Shown: positions 27,095 through 36,141, counted from the stretch's first letter. The stretch: 64,000 bases of DNA from Gemmatimonadota bacterium (GCA_041390105.1 JAWKQO010000005.1:54230-118229), one strand, 5' to 3'. Made by a program: numbers and translations. The notes: generated from the letters alone by a model not told the origin.

Positions 27095-27970
27095 TCAATG
27101 GGCCCGCACGACCCGGATACGGCCAAAGGCCGCCTCGATCTCGATGCGCACGTGCCGCTCGGCCCGGTCGAAGCCCGGGGTCACGTAGCGGCTCCCCCGG
27201 CGCTCCAGGTCCTCGGCGTCGAGCGCGGTAAGGAAGCTGTCCTGCAGGATCTCGACGCCGAGATCGGGCGGAAGACGTAACTCCAGGCCGCCCAGGCCCA
27301 TCTCGACGCTCACGCGGGCGTCCTTGCGCCACTGCCCACCGAAGTCCACGGTGACATCGCCGACACCTGCGTGGATCTCCACGCGTTCGGCGTTCAGGTT
27401 GCCGATGTCCTCCATGACGAAATCGGCTGCGCCGACCTGCACCGAAATGGTGGAGGCGTCCAGCGGGTTCGGCTCCGACACGGAGAGGGTCGTCTCCGAC
27501 GCTCCAGTCTTGAGGTCGAGCCGCGTCAGCCGAAGCCCTCCCAACTCGATCTCGGAGCGCACCGCACCCATCTCCAGATCGAGCGCCAGAGGCACTTCGC
27601 GCGTCAGCTCCAGGTCCAAAGAGCCCTGCGAGCGCCCCTTGAGCTCCACGTTGCCCCGCCCGCTGTCGATGCCCACCTCGAGATCGCCCCGGCGGTAGTC
27701 CGCGACCGGCGTGAAGTGGTCGGCGTCGTAGCGCAGCTGCATGCGGTAGAGGAGCGAGCCTTGCGCCGGCGAGAGGCGGATGCGGCCGGCGCCGTAGCGC
27801 ACCTTCACCCGGAGCTCCTGCTCGTCGGTACGGCGTCGCGAGCTGGCGAAATCCCGCCAATCCTGCGCGTGCAGGGGAGTTGCTGCGAAGGAGAGCACCA
27901 CGGCCAACCGCACGATGGCGCCCAACCGCGGCGCCGCCGCGGCTGCCCTCATGCGGCGCCCATCAGGCAT
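27095..27970 (-). CDS. Exported toastrack-like (DUF4097/LiaF C-terminal type) protein
   Basis: 291 residues from ATG 27970, which overlaps the previous gene by 8 bases; ATG 27952 is an alternative that still keeps the signal peptide (IVRLAVVLSFAATPLHA, cut before QDW). The mature part is a regular succession of short beta strands with repeated G-x-G-x-L/V-x-L turns, such as VEIHAGVGDVTVDFGGQW and GLGGLELRLPPDLGVEI. This is the single-stranded beta-helix look of toastrack domains. Such domains in Lia/Psp systems sense envelope stress. It sits behind a sigma factor, an anti-sigma factor and a bactofilin-like protein. Confidence 0.75.
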   Translation of the reverse strand: MPDGRRMRAAAAAPRLGAIVRLAVVLSFAATPLHAQDWRDFASSRRRTDEQELRVKVRYGAGRIRLSPAQGSLLYRMQLRYDADHFTPVADYRRGDLEVGIDSGRGNVELKGRSQGSLDLELTREVPLALDLEMGAVRSEIELGGLRLTRLDLKTGASETTLSVSEPNPLDASTISVQVGAADFVMEDIGNLNAERVEIHAGVGDVTVDFGGQWRKDARVSVEMGLGGLELRLPPDLGVEILQDSFLTALDAEDLERRGSRYVTPGFDRAERHVRIEIEAAFGRIRVVRAH

Positions 27971-29699
27971 TCGGCCCCCGGACTTCCGGTTCCTCGCCCT
28001 CGTCGTCGCTCCAGGGCTCCATGTCCTCGGGCTCGGCGGTGGGGGCCTCCGAGCTCGTTGCCGCGGACGGAGACGCCTCAGCCGGGGCCTCCGTCGCTTC
28101 GCCGGATGGTGACGTCGGCTCCGCTTCCGCGGTGGTGCCCGCGTCTTCCGTATACCAACGCTCGCGCCGCCACCCCGTACGCCAATCGTCGAACGTGAAG
28201 CTCTCACCGACCAGATCGGGCCGGGAGCCCGCGCGCGTCAGGAGCACCGCCCCGAAGCCCACCGTGGAGAGGGCCAGGATGGCGAGCACGCCGACGGCCG
28301 ATAGCATCCCGTGGAGGAACCCGAGCAGCGACCCCGCCATCTGGAGCGTGTTGGCGGCGACGAAGATCAGGGTGAGTGCGAAGAGTCCCGCTGCCATGCG
28401 GTACATGGCACCTGGCTCCCGCGCCCACTCGAACCCGCGCACCTCATGGGTGCGGATCCACTCGCCGACGTTCATGGCCACGGCCAGGCCTCCAGCCAGA
28501 ATGGCCACGCCGGCGGCGAGTGGGAACAGCGGGGCCCACGCGATCATCAGCGGGATTCCCACGATGGAGATGGCCAAGGCCACGATGCCGAGCACCCAGG
28601 CGGGGACGAGCAGGAATGCCCCGGCAAGTCCCACCGCCGCGGAGCGGGCAGGGTACCGGCGCGCCGTTTCGGCGATCACGTCGAGTCGGTTCCCACCGAA
28701 GTGGAGCAGCACCGCGCCGATTGCGCAGAGGACTCCGAAGGTGAGGAGGTTCTCGAGGATGCCTCCAATTCCCGCCGCGATGTTGCGGAAGGGACGCCAG
28801 AGCTGGCGGCGAGAGTCCCGCTCCACGCTCCGCCCGATCTCGCGCTCGAGATCGGCCCGGATCTGCTCGCGCATCTCTTCGAGATCGGGACCGGCGCCGC
28901 GCGCCTCGGCACGCACCCGCTCTACGCTGCCGCCGATCTCGCCGTGATCGGTGAGTTGCGCATCGAACAGGCGTACGTCGCCTTCGATCTCGGCGCCGTC
29001 CTCGAGGCGCAGGCGGCCCCCGACCACGATCACGTCACCCGTGATGCGTCCTTCCACATCCAGGTCGGCGTCGACGACGAGCACCGATCGATCGACTGTC
29101 TCGCCGCGAGCCACGACCGCGTCGTCGCCCACATAGAGCTGGAGCTCCTCGAGGTCGACTCCTTCGAGAGCATCGCCCACCTGCGCCAGTTGGTTCGCGT
29201 GGCTGAGTAGTCGCAGCAACTCTCGGCTACCGAACCCGGATGTCGGCGCCTGGGGTGCTTCGGCGGCGGTCTGAGCGGCGATCGCTTCTTCAAGGGCTCG
29301 GTCGATCCGCTCGGCGGCCGCCCGCGCCTCCCCTGCGAGCCCTTCGGGGGGAGACCACTGCACGAGCGCATCGGAGAGCGACTCCCCGCTCAGCGCGATG
29401 GCCTCGGCCAAGAGCGCTCGCCAGGCCCGATCCAGGTTGTCCCCGCTGCGATAGGAGGCGACGTCCTCCGACCCGATCCACACCTGGCCGTCCGACAAGG
29501 AGATCCGTAGCTGTTGGCCTCCGACGAGCTCGAGGTCCAGGCGTGCCTCGTTCGAGGACACCGCCACCTCACTGGAGACCAGCATCGACTCCTGTGCCTG
29601 CAAGGGCAGGCAGGTCAGCAGGCCCGCACCCAACACCCACGCCCAATGCCGCACGAGCGCAGTGCTTCCGGCCGGCCGCAGAGCCGCATTCGATGACAT
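27963..29699 (-). CDS. Membrane protein with bactofilin-like polymer-forming domain
   Basis: 578 residues from ATG 29699, one base after the anti-sigma stop; ATG 29720 is possible. Signal peptide to about 36 (LLTCLPLQA, then QES), a periplasmic region with helices (90-145), then a bactofilin-type beta-helix at about 192-258 (RSVLVVDADLDVEGRITGDV, VVGGRLRLEDGAEIEGDV). A helical linker leads to about five membrane segments between 305 and 480, and an acidic Glu/Ala/Ser-rich tail from 515. This architecture is found as DUF-type polymer-forming membrane proteins in several phyla; function is not established. Position suggests envelope sensing or scaffolding. Confidence 0.75.
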   Translation of the reverse strand: MSSNAALRPAGSTALVRHWAWVLGAGLLTCLPLQAQESMLVSSEVAVSSNEARLDLELVGGQQLRISLSDGQVWIGSEDVASYRSGDNLDRAWRALLAEAIALSGESLSDALVQWSPPEGLAGEARAAAERIDRALEEAIAAQTAAEAPQAPTSGFGSRELLRLLSHANQLAQVGDALEGVDLEELQLYVGDDAVVARGETVDRSVLVVDADLDVEGRITGDVIVVGGRLRLEDGAEIEGDVRLFDAQLTDHGEIGGSVERVRAEARGAGPDLEEMREQIRADLEREIGRSVERDSRRQLWRPFRNIAAGIGGILENLLTFGVLCAIGAVLLHFGGNRLDVIAETARRYPARSAAVGLAGAFLLVPAWVLGIVALAISIVGIPLMIAWAPLFPLAAGVAILAGGLAVAMNVGEWIRTHEVRGFEWAREPGAMYRMAAGLFALTLIFVAANTLQMAGSLLGFLHGMLSAVGVLAILALSTVGFGAVLLTRAGSRPDLVGESFTFDDWRTGWRRERWYTEDAGTTAEAEPTSPSGEATEAPAEASPSAATSSEAPTAEPEDMEPWSDDEGEEPEVRGPNA

Positions 29700-29700
29700 G

Positions 29701-30588
29701 TCAGATCCGCGCCCGCGCATAGGTTCCACCCGACGAGCCGTGAGGAATCAAGTTTCGATAGAGCGTCCACAGCGCGACCAACGTCAGCGCGCTGAAGACG
29801 AGGAAGCCACCCACCAGGGCTGCCGGCGACGAGAGTGCCGAGAGTTGACCCGGGGCCAGGCCAGCGACCGCGGAGGCCACGGGCCGCCACAGGACCGCCG
29901 ACCACTCGACGACCTTCCAGGACGCATACCTCGCCAGGGCGGATGCGGTCACCATGGGGTTGGAGAACAGGCTCCAGACGATCAGGGCCGCGACGGCGGC
30001 CGGCGCGGTGGCCACGCCGGCGATGGCCGCCCATCCCCGCGGACGGATCCGCGCGAGCGCCGCGCCCGAGCGGGCCGCCAGGAGCTGAACCCGGCCCTTC
30101 AACGTCTGCGGCTGTGCTGCGGGTACCCGCGACAACACGCGATCGGCGAACCCTGCCGAGGGCGCGCTGAGGGGCAGGCAGGCGACGGCCTGGAAGAGCC
30201 CCTCCCAACGGACGTAGTCGGCTGCGCAGGGTGCACAGGCGGCCACGTGCTTTCGTAGCCGCGCGTCCGCCTCGGCCGGGGCCACACCGTCGACGCTGTC
30301 GAGCAGCTCTTCCGGCGTGGGGTGCCAGCCCTCGCTGGGAAGGCTCTGCGACGCCTGCACCAGGGGACGGACGCCGGCCAGGCGGTCCATCACCCGGGTG
30401 GACAGGTCGGGGGGAGGCGCCAGGGAGGGAAGCACGGACAGCGTTCCGAACAGGCGTGTCCAGCGCGCGTACTCAGATCGGCACCGGCCACACGAGCCCA
30501 GATGCCCTTCGGCGACCAGCTTCTCCTCGCGGGAGAGCCGCCCGTCCAGGAGGGCCTGGATCTCGCTGCTGTTCAGGTGTCCGTCCAT
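29701..30588 (-). CDS. Putative anti-sigma factor with two tandem zinc fingers
   Basis: 295 residues from ATG 30588, preceded by GGGGATGAGG. Two zinc-finger anti-sigma motifs are present: H29-xxx-C33-xx-C36 and H114-xxx-C118-xx-C121. The surrounding blocks (Y-x-RW-x-x-LF, LP-x-x-AP, RV-x-x-R) repeat with a period of 85 residues, so the N-terminal region is an internal duplication. Two membrane segments follow, at about 182-206 and 250-275. It lies 112 bases downstream of an ECF sigma factor gene, its likely target. Most such proteins have one finger. Confidence 0.85.
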   Translation of the reverse strand: MDGHLNSSEIQALLDGRLSREEKLVAEGHLGSCGRCRSEYARWTRLFGTLSVLPSLAPPPDLSTRVMDRLAGVRPLVQASQSLPSEGWHPTPEELLDSVDGVAPAEADARLRKHVAACAPCAADYVRWEGLFQAVACLPLSAPSAGFADRVLSRVPAAQPQTLKGRVQLLAARSGAALARIRPRGWAAIAGVATAPAAVAALIVWSLFSNPMVTASALARYASWKVVEWSAVLWRPVASAVAGLAPGQLSALSSPAALVGGFLVFSALTLVALWTLYRNLIPHGSSGGTYARARI

Positions 30589-30700
30589 CCTCATCCCCTC
30601 GGTTCTTCCACCCTACGGATTCCCCCCATTCGGGGTTTCGCGGGGCGGGGCCTGCTAAACCGTTGGCAGGGAACGCCTTGAGTCGATATATCGGCTGGCC

Positions 30701-31342
30701 TCATTGGCGGGCCGGCTCCAGCAGGTCCATCAGCTCATGCCGAGCCCGATGGAGGTACGTCTTCACGGTGCCCAGCGGGATCTCCATGATCTGTGCGATC
30801 TCCTCGTAGGCGTATCCCTCGACGTGGCGCAGAAGCACCGCCGTCCGGTACTCGGGCCGAAGATGGCCGATGGCCTCCTCGATCTGGGCGGCGAGCTCGC
30901 GGTTCTCGACATACTCCTGGGGACTCTCGTCGTCACAGGGGACGCTCAGCCTGGACTGGGACTGCTCCTCCGCGGTGAGGGCGTGCGGAGACCCGTCGAT
31001 CGATACCGTATCGAGGGTCCGCTTGCGCAGGTGATCGATCGTGAGGTTGTTGGCGATCTTGAAGATCCAACTCGAGAACTTGTAGCGTGGGTCGTAGCGA
31101 CCGAGTGCGTTGAACGCCCGGATGAAGGTTTCCTGGGCCAGGTCTTCCGCCAGACCGCGGTCGCGTACCATACGGAGGATCAGCGAGAAGATCGGGCGCT
31201 CGTAGCGCTGCAGGAGCTCCCGGAAGGCGGATTCGCGTCCGCGCAGGGCTCGGGCCACCAGCTCACGGTCGTCGACGACTGCGCCCGCGGCCTCGGGGGC
31301 TGCGGCCGGTGCCGATCGTTCCGGTTGTGGTGCTTCGGCCAT
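30701..31342 (-). CDS. RpoE-type ECF RNA polymerase sigma factor
   Basis: 213 residues. Region 2 contains FSLILRMVRDRGLAEDLAQE, TFIRAFNAL and YKFSSWIFKIANNLTIDHLR (-10 recognition and melting). Region 4 contains LRPEYRTAVLLRHVEGYAYE and EIAQIMEIPLGTVKTYLHRA (-35 helix-turn-helix). An Ala/Pro-rich extension of about 20 residues precedes region 2. The next gene encodes a zinc-finger anti-sigma factor, so activity is likely held in check until an envelope signal releases it. Inverted GGAAC-type repeats lie upstream and might be an autoregulated promoter. Confidence 0.93.
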   Translation of the reverse strand: MAEAPQPERSAPAAAPEAAGAVVDDRELVARALRGRESAFRELLQRYERPIFSLILRMVRDRGLAEDLAQETFIRAFNALGRYDPRYKFSSWIFKIANNLTIDHLRKRTLDTVSIDGSPHALTAEEQSQSRLSVPCDDESPQEYVENRELAAQIEEAIGHLRPEYRTAVLLRHVEGYAYEEIAQIMEIPLGTVKTYLHRARHELMDLLEPARQ

Positions 31343-31414
31343 GGGCTCGACCTGCTCGGGATCGGGGCGGACCGACTCCGGCCGGTCCTACGGACCCGAG
31401 GGGGTCCGGGTTTC

Positions 31415-31441
31415 GGAACCCGGCGGCTCGGCCGGGGTTCC
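31415..31441. repeat. Inverted repeat GGAACCC / GGGTTCC between divergent genes
   Basis: A 7-base inverted repeat with a 13-base spacer lies between the ECF sigma gene and menG. The left arm also forms a 7-base-pair hairpin with TCGG loop (31406-31423). GGAAC is the classic -35 core of RpoE-type sigma factors, so this could be a pair of divergent ECF promoters or an operator. No convincing ECF -10 box is placed correctly, so the role is open. Confidence 0.35.
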
Positions 31442-31509
31442 GGCGTTCGCCCGGGGGGCCAACCGGCCTTCCTACCCACTCCGACCGGCACGCGCACGGG
31501 TCCGTTTCG

Positions 31510-32238
31510 ATGTCCTCTGTACCAGAAGCCCGGCCCTCCGTGGGCGCCGACCGGGAGCGTCAGGTTCGGCGCATCTTCTCCGAGATCGCCCCCCGCTATG
31601 ACCTGCTGAACCACGTTCTCAGCCTGAACATCGATCGGCGCTGGCGGCGGCGCGCCGTGGATCGCCTGGGATGGGAGCGCGCGCCCGAGGGGCGCTACCT
31701 GGACGGGTGCGCGGGGACCTTCGACCTCTCGCTGGAGCTGGCGCGCCGACCGGGGTTCGCAGGAAGGGTGATCGCGTCCGACTTCGCCCATCCGATGTTG
31801 GTGCAGGGCAGGCCCAAGCTCGGGGATCTGGGCATCGAGCCCGTGTGTGGGGATTCGCTGCGCCTCCCGTTCCCGGACTCCTCCTTCGACGGCGCTACGG
31901 TCGGCTTCGGTGTGCGCAACCTCTCGGATCTCGACCGGGGGTTCGGAGAGTTGGCGAGGGTGTTACGCCCCGGGGCCCGGGCGGTCATCCTGGAATTCAC
32001 CGTACCGCCCCGTCCTCTCCTCCGGCAGCTGTACCTCTTCTACTTCAACCGCGTCCTGCCTCGGGTGGGTCGCTGGGTGTCCGGGCACCCCTGGGCCTAC
32101 ACCTATCTACCCGAGTCCGTCAAGGAATTCCCGGATCCGGAAGGGCTCGCCAACCGGATGCGGACGGCAGGGTTCGGCGCGGTGGAGTGGAGCCTGCTCT
32201 CCGGGGGGATCGCCGCTCTCCACGTGGGGACCCGCTAG
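31510..32238 (+). CDS. menG: Demethylmenaquinone methyltransferase (MenG/UbiE)
   Basis: 242 residues from ATG 31510. The UbiE/MenG features are IFSEIAPRYDLLNHVLSL near the N terminus, a SAM-binding motif variant LDGCAGTFDLSLEL, FDGATVGFGVRNL, and the C-terminal YLPESVKEFPDPEGLANRM. MenG makes the last methylation of menaquinone. With no other quinone genes nearby, menaquinone rather than ubiquinone is an inference from the likely phylum. It converges on the M16 peptidase gene. Confidence 0.93.
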   Translation: MSSVPEARPSVGADRERQVRRIFSEIAPRYDLLNHVLSLNIDRRWRRRAVDRLGWERAPEGRYLDGCAGTFDLSLELARRPGFAGRVIASDFAHPMLVQGRPKLGDLGIEPVCGDSLRLPFPDSSFDGATVGFGVRNLSDLDRGFGELARVLRPGARAVILEFTVPPRPLLRQLYLFYFNRVLPRVGRWVSGHPWAYTYLPESVKEFPDPEGLANRMRTAGFGAVEWSLLSGGIAALHVGTR

Positions 32239-32243
32239 CCCGC

Positions 32244-32260
32244 CCCGCCTCGGAGGCGGG
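32244..32260. terminator. Hairpin between convergent menG and M16 genes
   Basis: CCCGCCT and AGGCGGG form a perfect 7-base-pair stem with a 3-base loop, 6 bases after the menG stop. No T run. Likely serves menG and perhaps the opposing gene. Confidence 0.5.
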
Positions 32261-32287
32261 TGCTCGGAGTTCCGGCTCTCCGGGGGC

Positions 32288-35200
32288 TCAACCGACCGGG
32301 ACCGCCGTCGACTCCTCCAGCAGCGTCACCGGTCCCAGCCGTTCCAGCTGCGGGCGCAGGATCTCCGGATCGCCCACCACCAGCCAGGTCAGGGCGGCCG
32401 GATCGAACTGCGCGCGCACCACGCGCAGCACGTCGCCCGGATCCACTCGCTGGATCTCTCTCAGGTAGGTCTCCAACCAATCCACCGGGATGTCGGAGGC
32501 GAGGTAGGCCATGCGCCGCTGCACGATCTGGGCGGCCGACTGCAGGCTGAACACCATGCCGTTGGTGATCTCCTCGCGGATGCTCTTCACCTCGGAGGCC
32601 GCGGGGGCCTCCCGGCTCATCTCCTCGAGCACCTCCAGCATGGTCTCGGCCGTGGCCGTGGCCGTTTCCGTACGCGAGCTGGCCACCATGGCCAGGATGC
32701 CGTCGTTCTTCCTCGGGGCCGTCCAGGTGGACGTGGCTCCGTACGCGTACCCCTTCTCCGTGCGGATCCGCTGCATGAGCCGACTCGACATTCCGCTCGA
32801 CCCCAGGATGGCGTTCGCCACCCGCGACGCGAAGTAGGTGCCCTTGTCCCCCTCGTGCACCGTGCTGGGAAGTCCCATGACGACGGTGGCCTGATCGACC
32901 TTGCGGGGGATGAGGAAGATGCCGCCCTCCCGGCGCACTTCCGGCCGTGGCGAGTCGCCCAGCTCGCCCTCGCACGCGGGCCATTGTTCGATCAGGCGCG
33001 CCATCCGGTCGCGGATCGCCTCCCAGGAGGCGTCGCCAGCCACACCGATCATGAGATCGTCCCGGCAGAAGAGCTCGCGGTGTGCTTCTACCAGCGTACC
33101 CGCGTTCACGCGCTCCGGCGTCAGGTCGCTCGGCCCCATGTCCCAACCGATGGGGTGATCGCCGAACATCAGGTGGTTGAACGCGGAGTAGGCCACGCTC
33201 TGGGGCGAGTCCTGACTACGCCGTGTGTAGTCCAACTCCTTGTTGCGCCAGACTTCGATCTCCGCACTGTCGAAGCGAGGCTCCAACAGCACCTGGCGCC
33301 ACAGATCGAGGCCGGCATCCAGGTCGCGCGAGAGCACGCTGAAGCCGGAGGCCATGGCGTCCCCGCTGGAGCTGAACGAGCTCTCCATCGCCAGCAGCTC
33401 CATGCGGAGCGCGAGCGAGTCCGGCGACAGCGCCTCGGTTCCGCCGTTCTGCAGCATCGAACCCAACGCGGTGACCGCTGCGTAGCGCTCGCGAGGGAGG
33501 TTGGAGAAGCCGCGGTCGAAGCGGAAGAAGACGCTGACCAGGGGAAGGGAGCGATCCTCGAGAAAGATCACTGGCACCCCTCCGACGCGCTCGACCACCG
33601 GCTCGGTCTCGTCGTAGTCGAGCGGAGGAGGTTCGAAAGCCAGAGCCGCGGCTCGCCCCACCTCGACCCGCGGAACCGTCGAACGGGCCGGACGGGTCCC
33701 GAGCTCGATCCGACGGGCCACCTGTCCGGTCCGCGGCCGGGCCCGAGGAGTCGGGTCCGCCGGGGCGTGCAGCGAATCAGCCGGAGGCGCCTCGACTTCA
33801 GCTGCCGCAACGACCTGAGGTCGCTCCAGGACCGCGGTGGTGCGATTGGCATCGCCGAAGTAGGTGGCGACCACTCGCCGGACATCGTCCGCCGTCACGT
33901 CCACCATGCGCTGGGTGCCTCGGAAGACCTCGCGCCAGTCGTTGTAGCGGGACACCGCCCCGGCCAGTTCGAAGGCGAGGGAGAGGTTGGAGCGCAACCG
34001 CCGCACGGCGCTCGCCTGCAGTTGGTTGCGCACGCGGGTCAACTCCACCTCGCGAGGAGCTTCCGACGCGAGGCGCGCTAGCTCTGTGTGAATGGCCGCC
34101 TCCAGTTCGACGACGTCGTGGCCAGGAGCGGGCAGGGCCTCGATCACGAACAAACGCGGGTACCGCCCTCCGGGGGCGGTTGAGCTCACCACCGAGGAGG
34201 CGATCCGATCTTCCGTGATGAGTCGGCGGTAAAGGCGGGACGTGCGCCCGGCGGTGAGCACCGCCGAGAGCATTGCCAGAGCCGGCCCATCCGAGTGGGT
34301 ATCCTCGGGAACGTGCCATCCCATACGGATCCGCGGTTCGGCCTCGAACTCGACCCGGACTCGCCGCTCTCCCTCCTGCGGGGGCTCCACGACCGTGACC
34401 GGCGTTGGTACGTCCCCCGGCGCCAGTGCCGAGAAGTAGCGCTCGGCCATGGCGAGCGTCTCCTCCGCGTCGACGTCGCCCACGATGGCGATCACCGTAT
34501 TGCGCGCGCCGTAGTAGCGGTGGAAATACGCGTCCACCCGCGCCCGGTCGAGGCGTTCCAGGTCGTGCACGGTGCCGACCACGGGCTGGCCATAGGGATG
34601 GACCTGGAACGCGGCGGCCAGGTGCGCTTCGGCGAGCTTGCCGGCCGGGTCCGTGTCCACGCGCAGGCTGCGCTCCTCCATGACCACGTTGCGCTCCGTG
34701 TGGAACTCCCGGAGGACGGGGTTCAGACGTCGGTCCGCTTCCAAGATCATCCACAGCTCGAGCCGGTTGGCAGGGAGCTCGACGAAGTAGACGGTCTCTT
34801 CCGCCGTGGTGGTCGCGTTCAGCCCCCGAGCGCCGTTCTCCGAGTAGATCCTGTCGAGCTCGTTCGGATTCACATAGCGGCGGGCGCGCGTCTCGAGAGA
34901 GCGCAGCCGCTCTTCGAGCCGGCGTACCCGCCCGTCCTCTGCGCTTTCTCGGTCCCGCTCGCTGACCAGCGAATCGAAGACGGCATCGATCTGGGGGAAC
35001 AGCTCCATCTCACGCTCGAGAGAGCGGGTCCCGATGGTGGTGGTGCCCTTGAAGAGGAGATGCTCGAGCAGGTGGGCGATGCCCGTCTCGCCAGGACGCT
35101 CGTCCACGCCGCCCACGCCGGTGTAGACCGCGAAGGCGATGGTCGGGGATGTCGGGCGGGGGAGTACCACCACGCGCAGCCCGTTCTCGAGCGTGTGCGT

Positions 35201-35347
35201 GCGGACCGGCAGCTCGGGAACTCCCGGCTCCTCCTGCGCCTGGGCCGGAGCGCCCGGCGCTGCCGAGGCGAGGAGCGCGAGAACGAGGCGGATCGGGCGG
35301 TGGAGACCCGGGCGGGTCAGCGCTGGACGGGCTGGCAGCTTGGACAC
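32288..35347 (-). CDS. M16 family zinc peptidase, two fused units, exported
   Basis: 1019 residues from the chosen GTG 35347, which gives a clear signal peptide (RLVLALLASAAPGAPAQA, then QEE); a GTG-type start at 35398 would add a non-signal extension. The first M16 unit has the inverted zinc motif H92-L-L-E95-H96 (IAHLLEHLLFKGT), and a later Glu ligand region. The second half (from about 520) has the M16 fold but no HxxEH, as usual for the inactive partner half. Likely a periplasmic or surface peptidase. The start lies 31 bases inside mutM. Confidence 0.9.
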   Translation of the reverse strand: MSKLPARPALTRPGLHRPIRLVLALLASAAPGAPAQAQEEPGVPELPVRTHTLENGLRVVVLPRPTSPTIAFAVYTGVGGVDERPGETGIAHLLEHLLFKGTTTIGTRSLEREMELFPQIDAVFDSLVSERDRESAEDGRVRRLEERLRSLETRARRYVNPNELDRIYSENGARGLNATTTAEETVYFVELPANRLELWMILEADRRLNPVLREFHTERNVVMEERSLRVDTDPAGKLAEAHLAAAFQVHPYGQPVVGTVHDLERLDRARVDAYFHRYYGARNTVIAIVGDVDAEETLAMAERYFSALAPGDVPTPVTVVEPPQEGERRVRVEFEAEPRIRMGWHVPEDTHSDGPALAMLSAVLTAGRTSRLYRRLITEDRIASSVVSSTAPGGRYPRLFVIEALPAPGHDVVELEAAIHTELARLASEAPREVELTRVRNQLQASAVRRLRSNLSLAFELAGAVSRYNDWREVFRGTQRMVDVTADDVRRVVATYFGDANRTTAVLERPQVVAAAEVEAPPADSLHAPADPTPRARPRTGQVARRIELGTRPARSTVPRVEVGRAAALAFEPPPLDYDETEPVVERVGGVPVIFLEDRSLPLVSVFFRFDRGFSNLPRERYAAVTALGSMLQNGGTEALSPDSLALRMELLAMESSFSSSGDAMASGFSVLSRDLDAGLDLWRQVLLEPRFDSAEIEVWRNKELDYTRRSQDSPQSVAYSAFNHLMFGDHPIGWDMGPSDLTPERVNAGTLVEAHRELFCRDDLMIGVAGDASWEAIRDRMARLIEQWPACEGELGDSPRPEVRREGGIFLIPRKVDQATVVMGLPSTVHEGDKGTYFASRVANAILGSSGMSSRLMQRIRTEKGYAYGATSTWTAPRKNDGILAMVASSRTETATATAETMLEVLEEMSREAPAASEVKSIREEITNGMVFSLQSAAQIVQRRMAYLASDIPVDWLETYLREIQRVDPGDVLRVVRAQFDPAALTWLVVGDPEILRPQLERLGPVTLLEESTAVPVG

Positions 35348-36141
35348 AGGAAGGCGGATCGTCCCCCAAAGGTCAGGCGTTCGATCGGCGTGCCACACCG
35401 TTTGCAGGCCGATCCCTCTCGCCCATACGCGCGGAGGTTCTTCGCGTTTTCCCCCTGCTGACCATCGATGTTCCGGTAGTCCCTCAGGGTGGTGCCCCCA
35501 GAGTCGATTCCCAATCGCAAAGAGGCCCGCAGCGAGGTCAACAGCAGCGCCACCTCCGGGGCGTCCAGCGAGCTGGCTGGGCGCCTGGGGTGGATCCCGG
35601 CGGCGTGCAGCGCCTCGGTGGCGTAGATGTTCCCGATCCCCGCGATCTGACGCGGGTCCAGAAGCCAGGAGCGGATGGGGCTCTCCGACCGGGCGAGACG
35701 GTCGGAAAGAAGGTCAGGGGTCAGCGAAGGGTCGAGTGGCTCCGGGCCCAGTTCAGACTCTCTGTCCCTCCACTCCGAGCTGGATAGGGCTTCCACACGT
35801 CCGAAGCGGCGCACGTCCGAGTATACGAGTGTCGCATCTCCGTCGAGCACCAGCGAGACGGCGGTGTGGCCGGGCCGGCCCGCCTGCCCCCTGAAGTAGA
35901 GCAGTTGTCCGGTCATCCCCAGGTGGACGCGCAGGATCAGGGGGCGGTCCGTCTCGATGAGGATGTTCTTGGCCCGCCGTCGCACGCTCTGGATGCGAGC
36001 ACCCTGAAGGGCGCGCACCAGGGCCGCACCCGAGGGGACGGCCACGTCGGCTCGGCGTACGCGCACCCGCACGATCCGGTGACCGGGCAGGCGGGGGACG
36101 AGCGCGTCCACCACGGCTTGTACCTCGGGGAGCTCGGGCAC
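35317..36141 (-). CDS. mutM: Formamidopyrimidine-DNA glycosylase MutM
   Basis: 274 residues from GTG 36141, chosen because the mature enzyme must begin with Pro2 (PELPEVQAVV), the catalytic amine. Glu3, Lys58 in RRRAKNI, the H2TH region DPRQIAGIGNIYATEALHAA and the C-terminal zinc finger CKRC-x16-CPSC are all present. It excises 8-oxoguanine and Fapy lesions. The downstream M16 gene starts within its last codons. Confidence 0.96.
   Translation of the reverse strand: MPELPEVQAVVDALVPRLPGHRIVRVRVRRADVAVPSGAALVRALQGARIQSVRRRAKNILIETDRPLILRVHLGMTGQLLYFRGQAGRPGHTAVSLVLDGDATLVYSDVRRFGRVEALSSSEWRDRESELGPEPLDPSLTPDLLSDRLARSESPIRSWLLDPRQIAGIGNIYATEALHAAGIHPRRPASSLDAPEVALLLTSLRASLRLGIDSGGTTLRDYRNIDGQQGENAKNLRAYGREGSACKRCGTPIERLTFGGRSAFLCPSCQPVQR

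Noticed and set aside
30660..30700. GGGAAC followed by the palindrome CGATATATCG between sigma and anti-sigma genes, as an ECF promoter
   Set aside because: The GGAAC is on the plus strand and would transcribe away from the anti-sigma gene; no plus-strand gene follows.
31847..34081. Plus-strand frame of over 700 codons opposite the M16 gene
   Set aside because: Antisense shadow; no motif, and it runs through the menG stop region in another frame.
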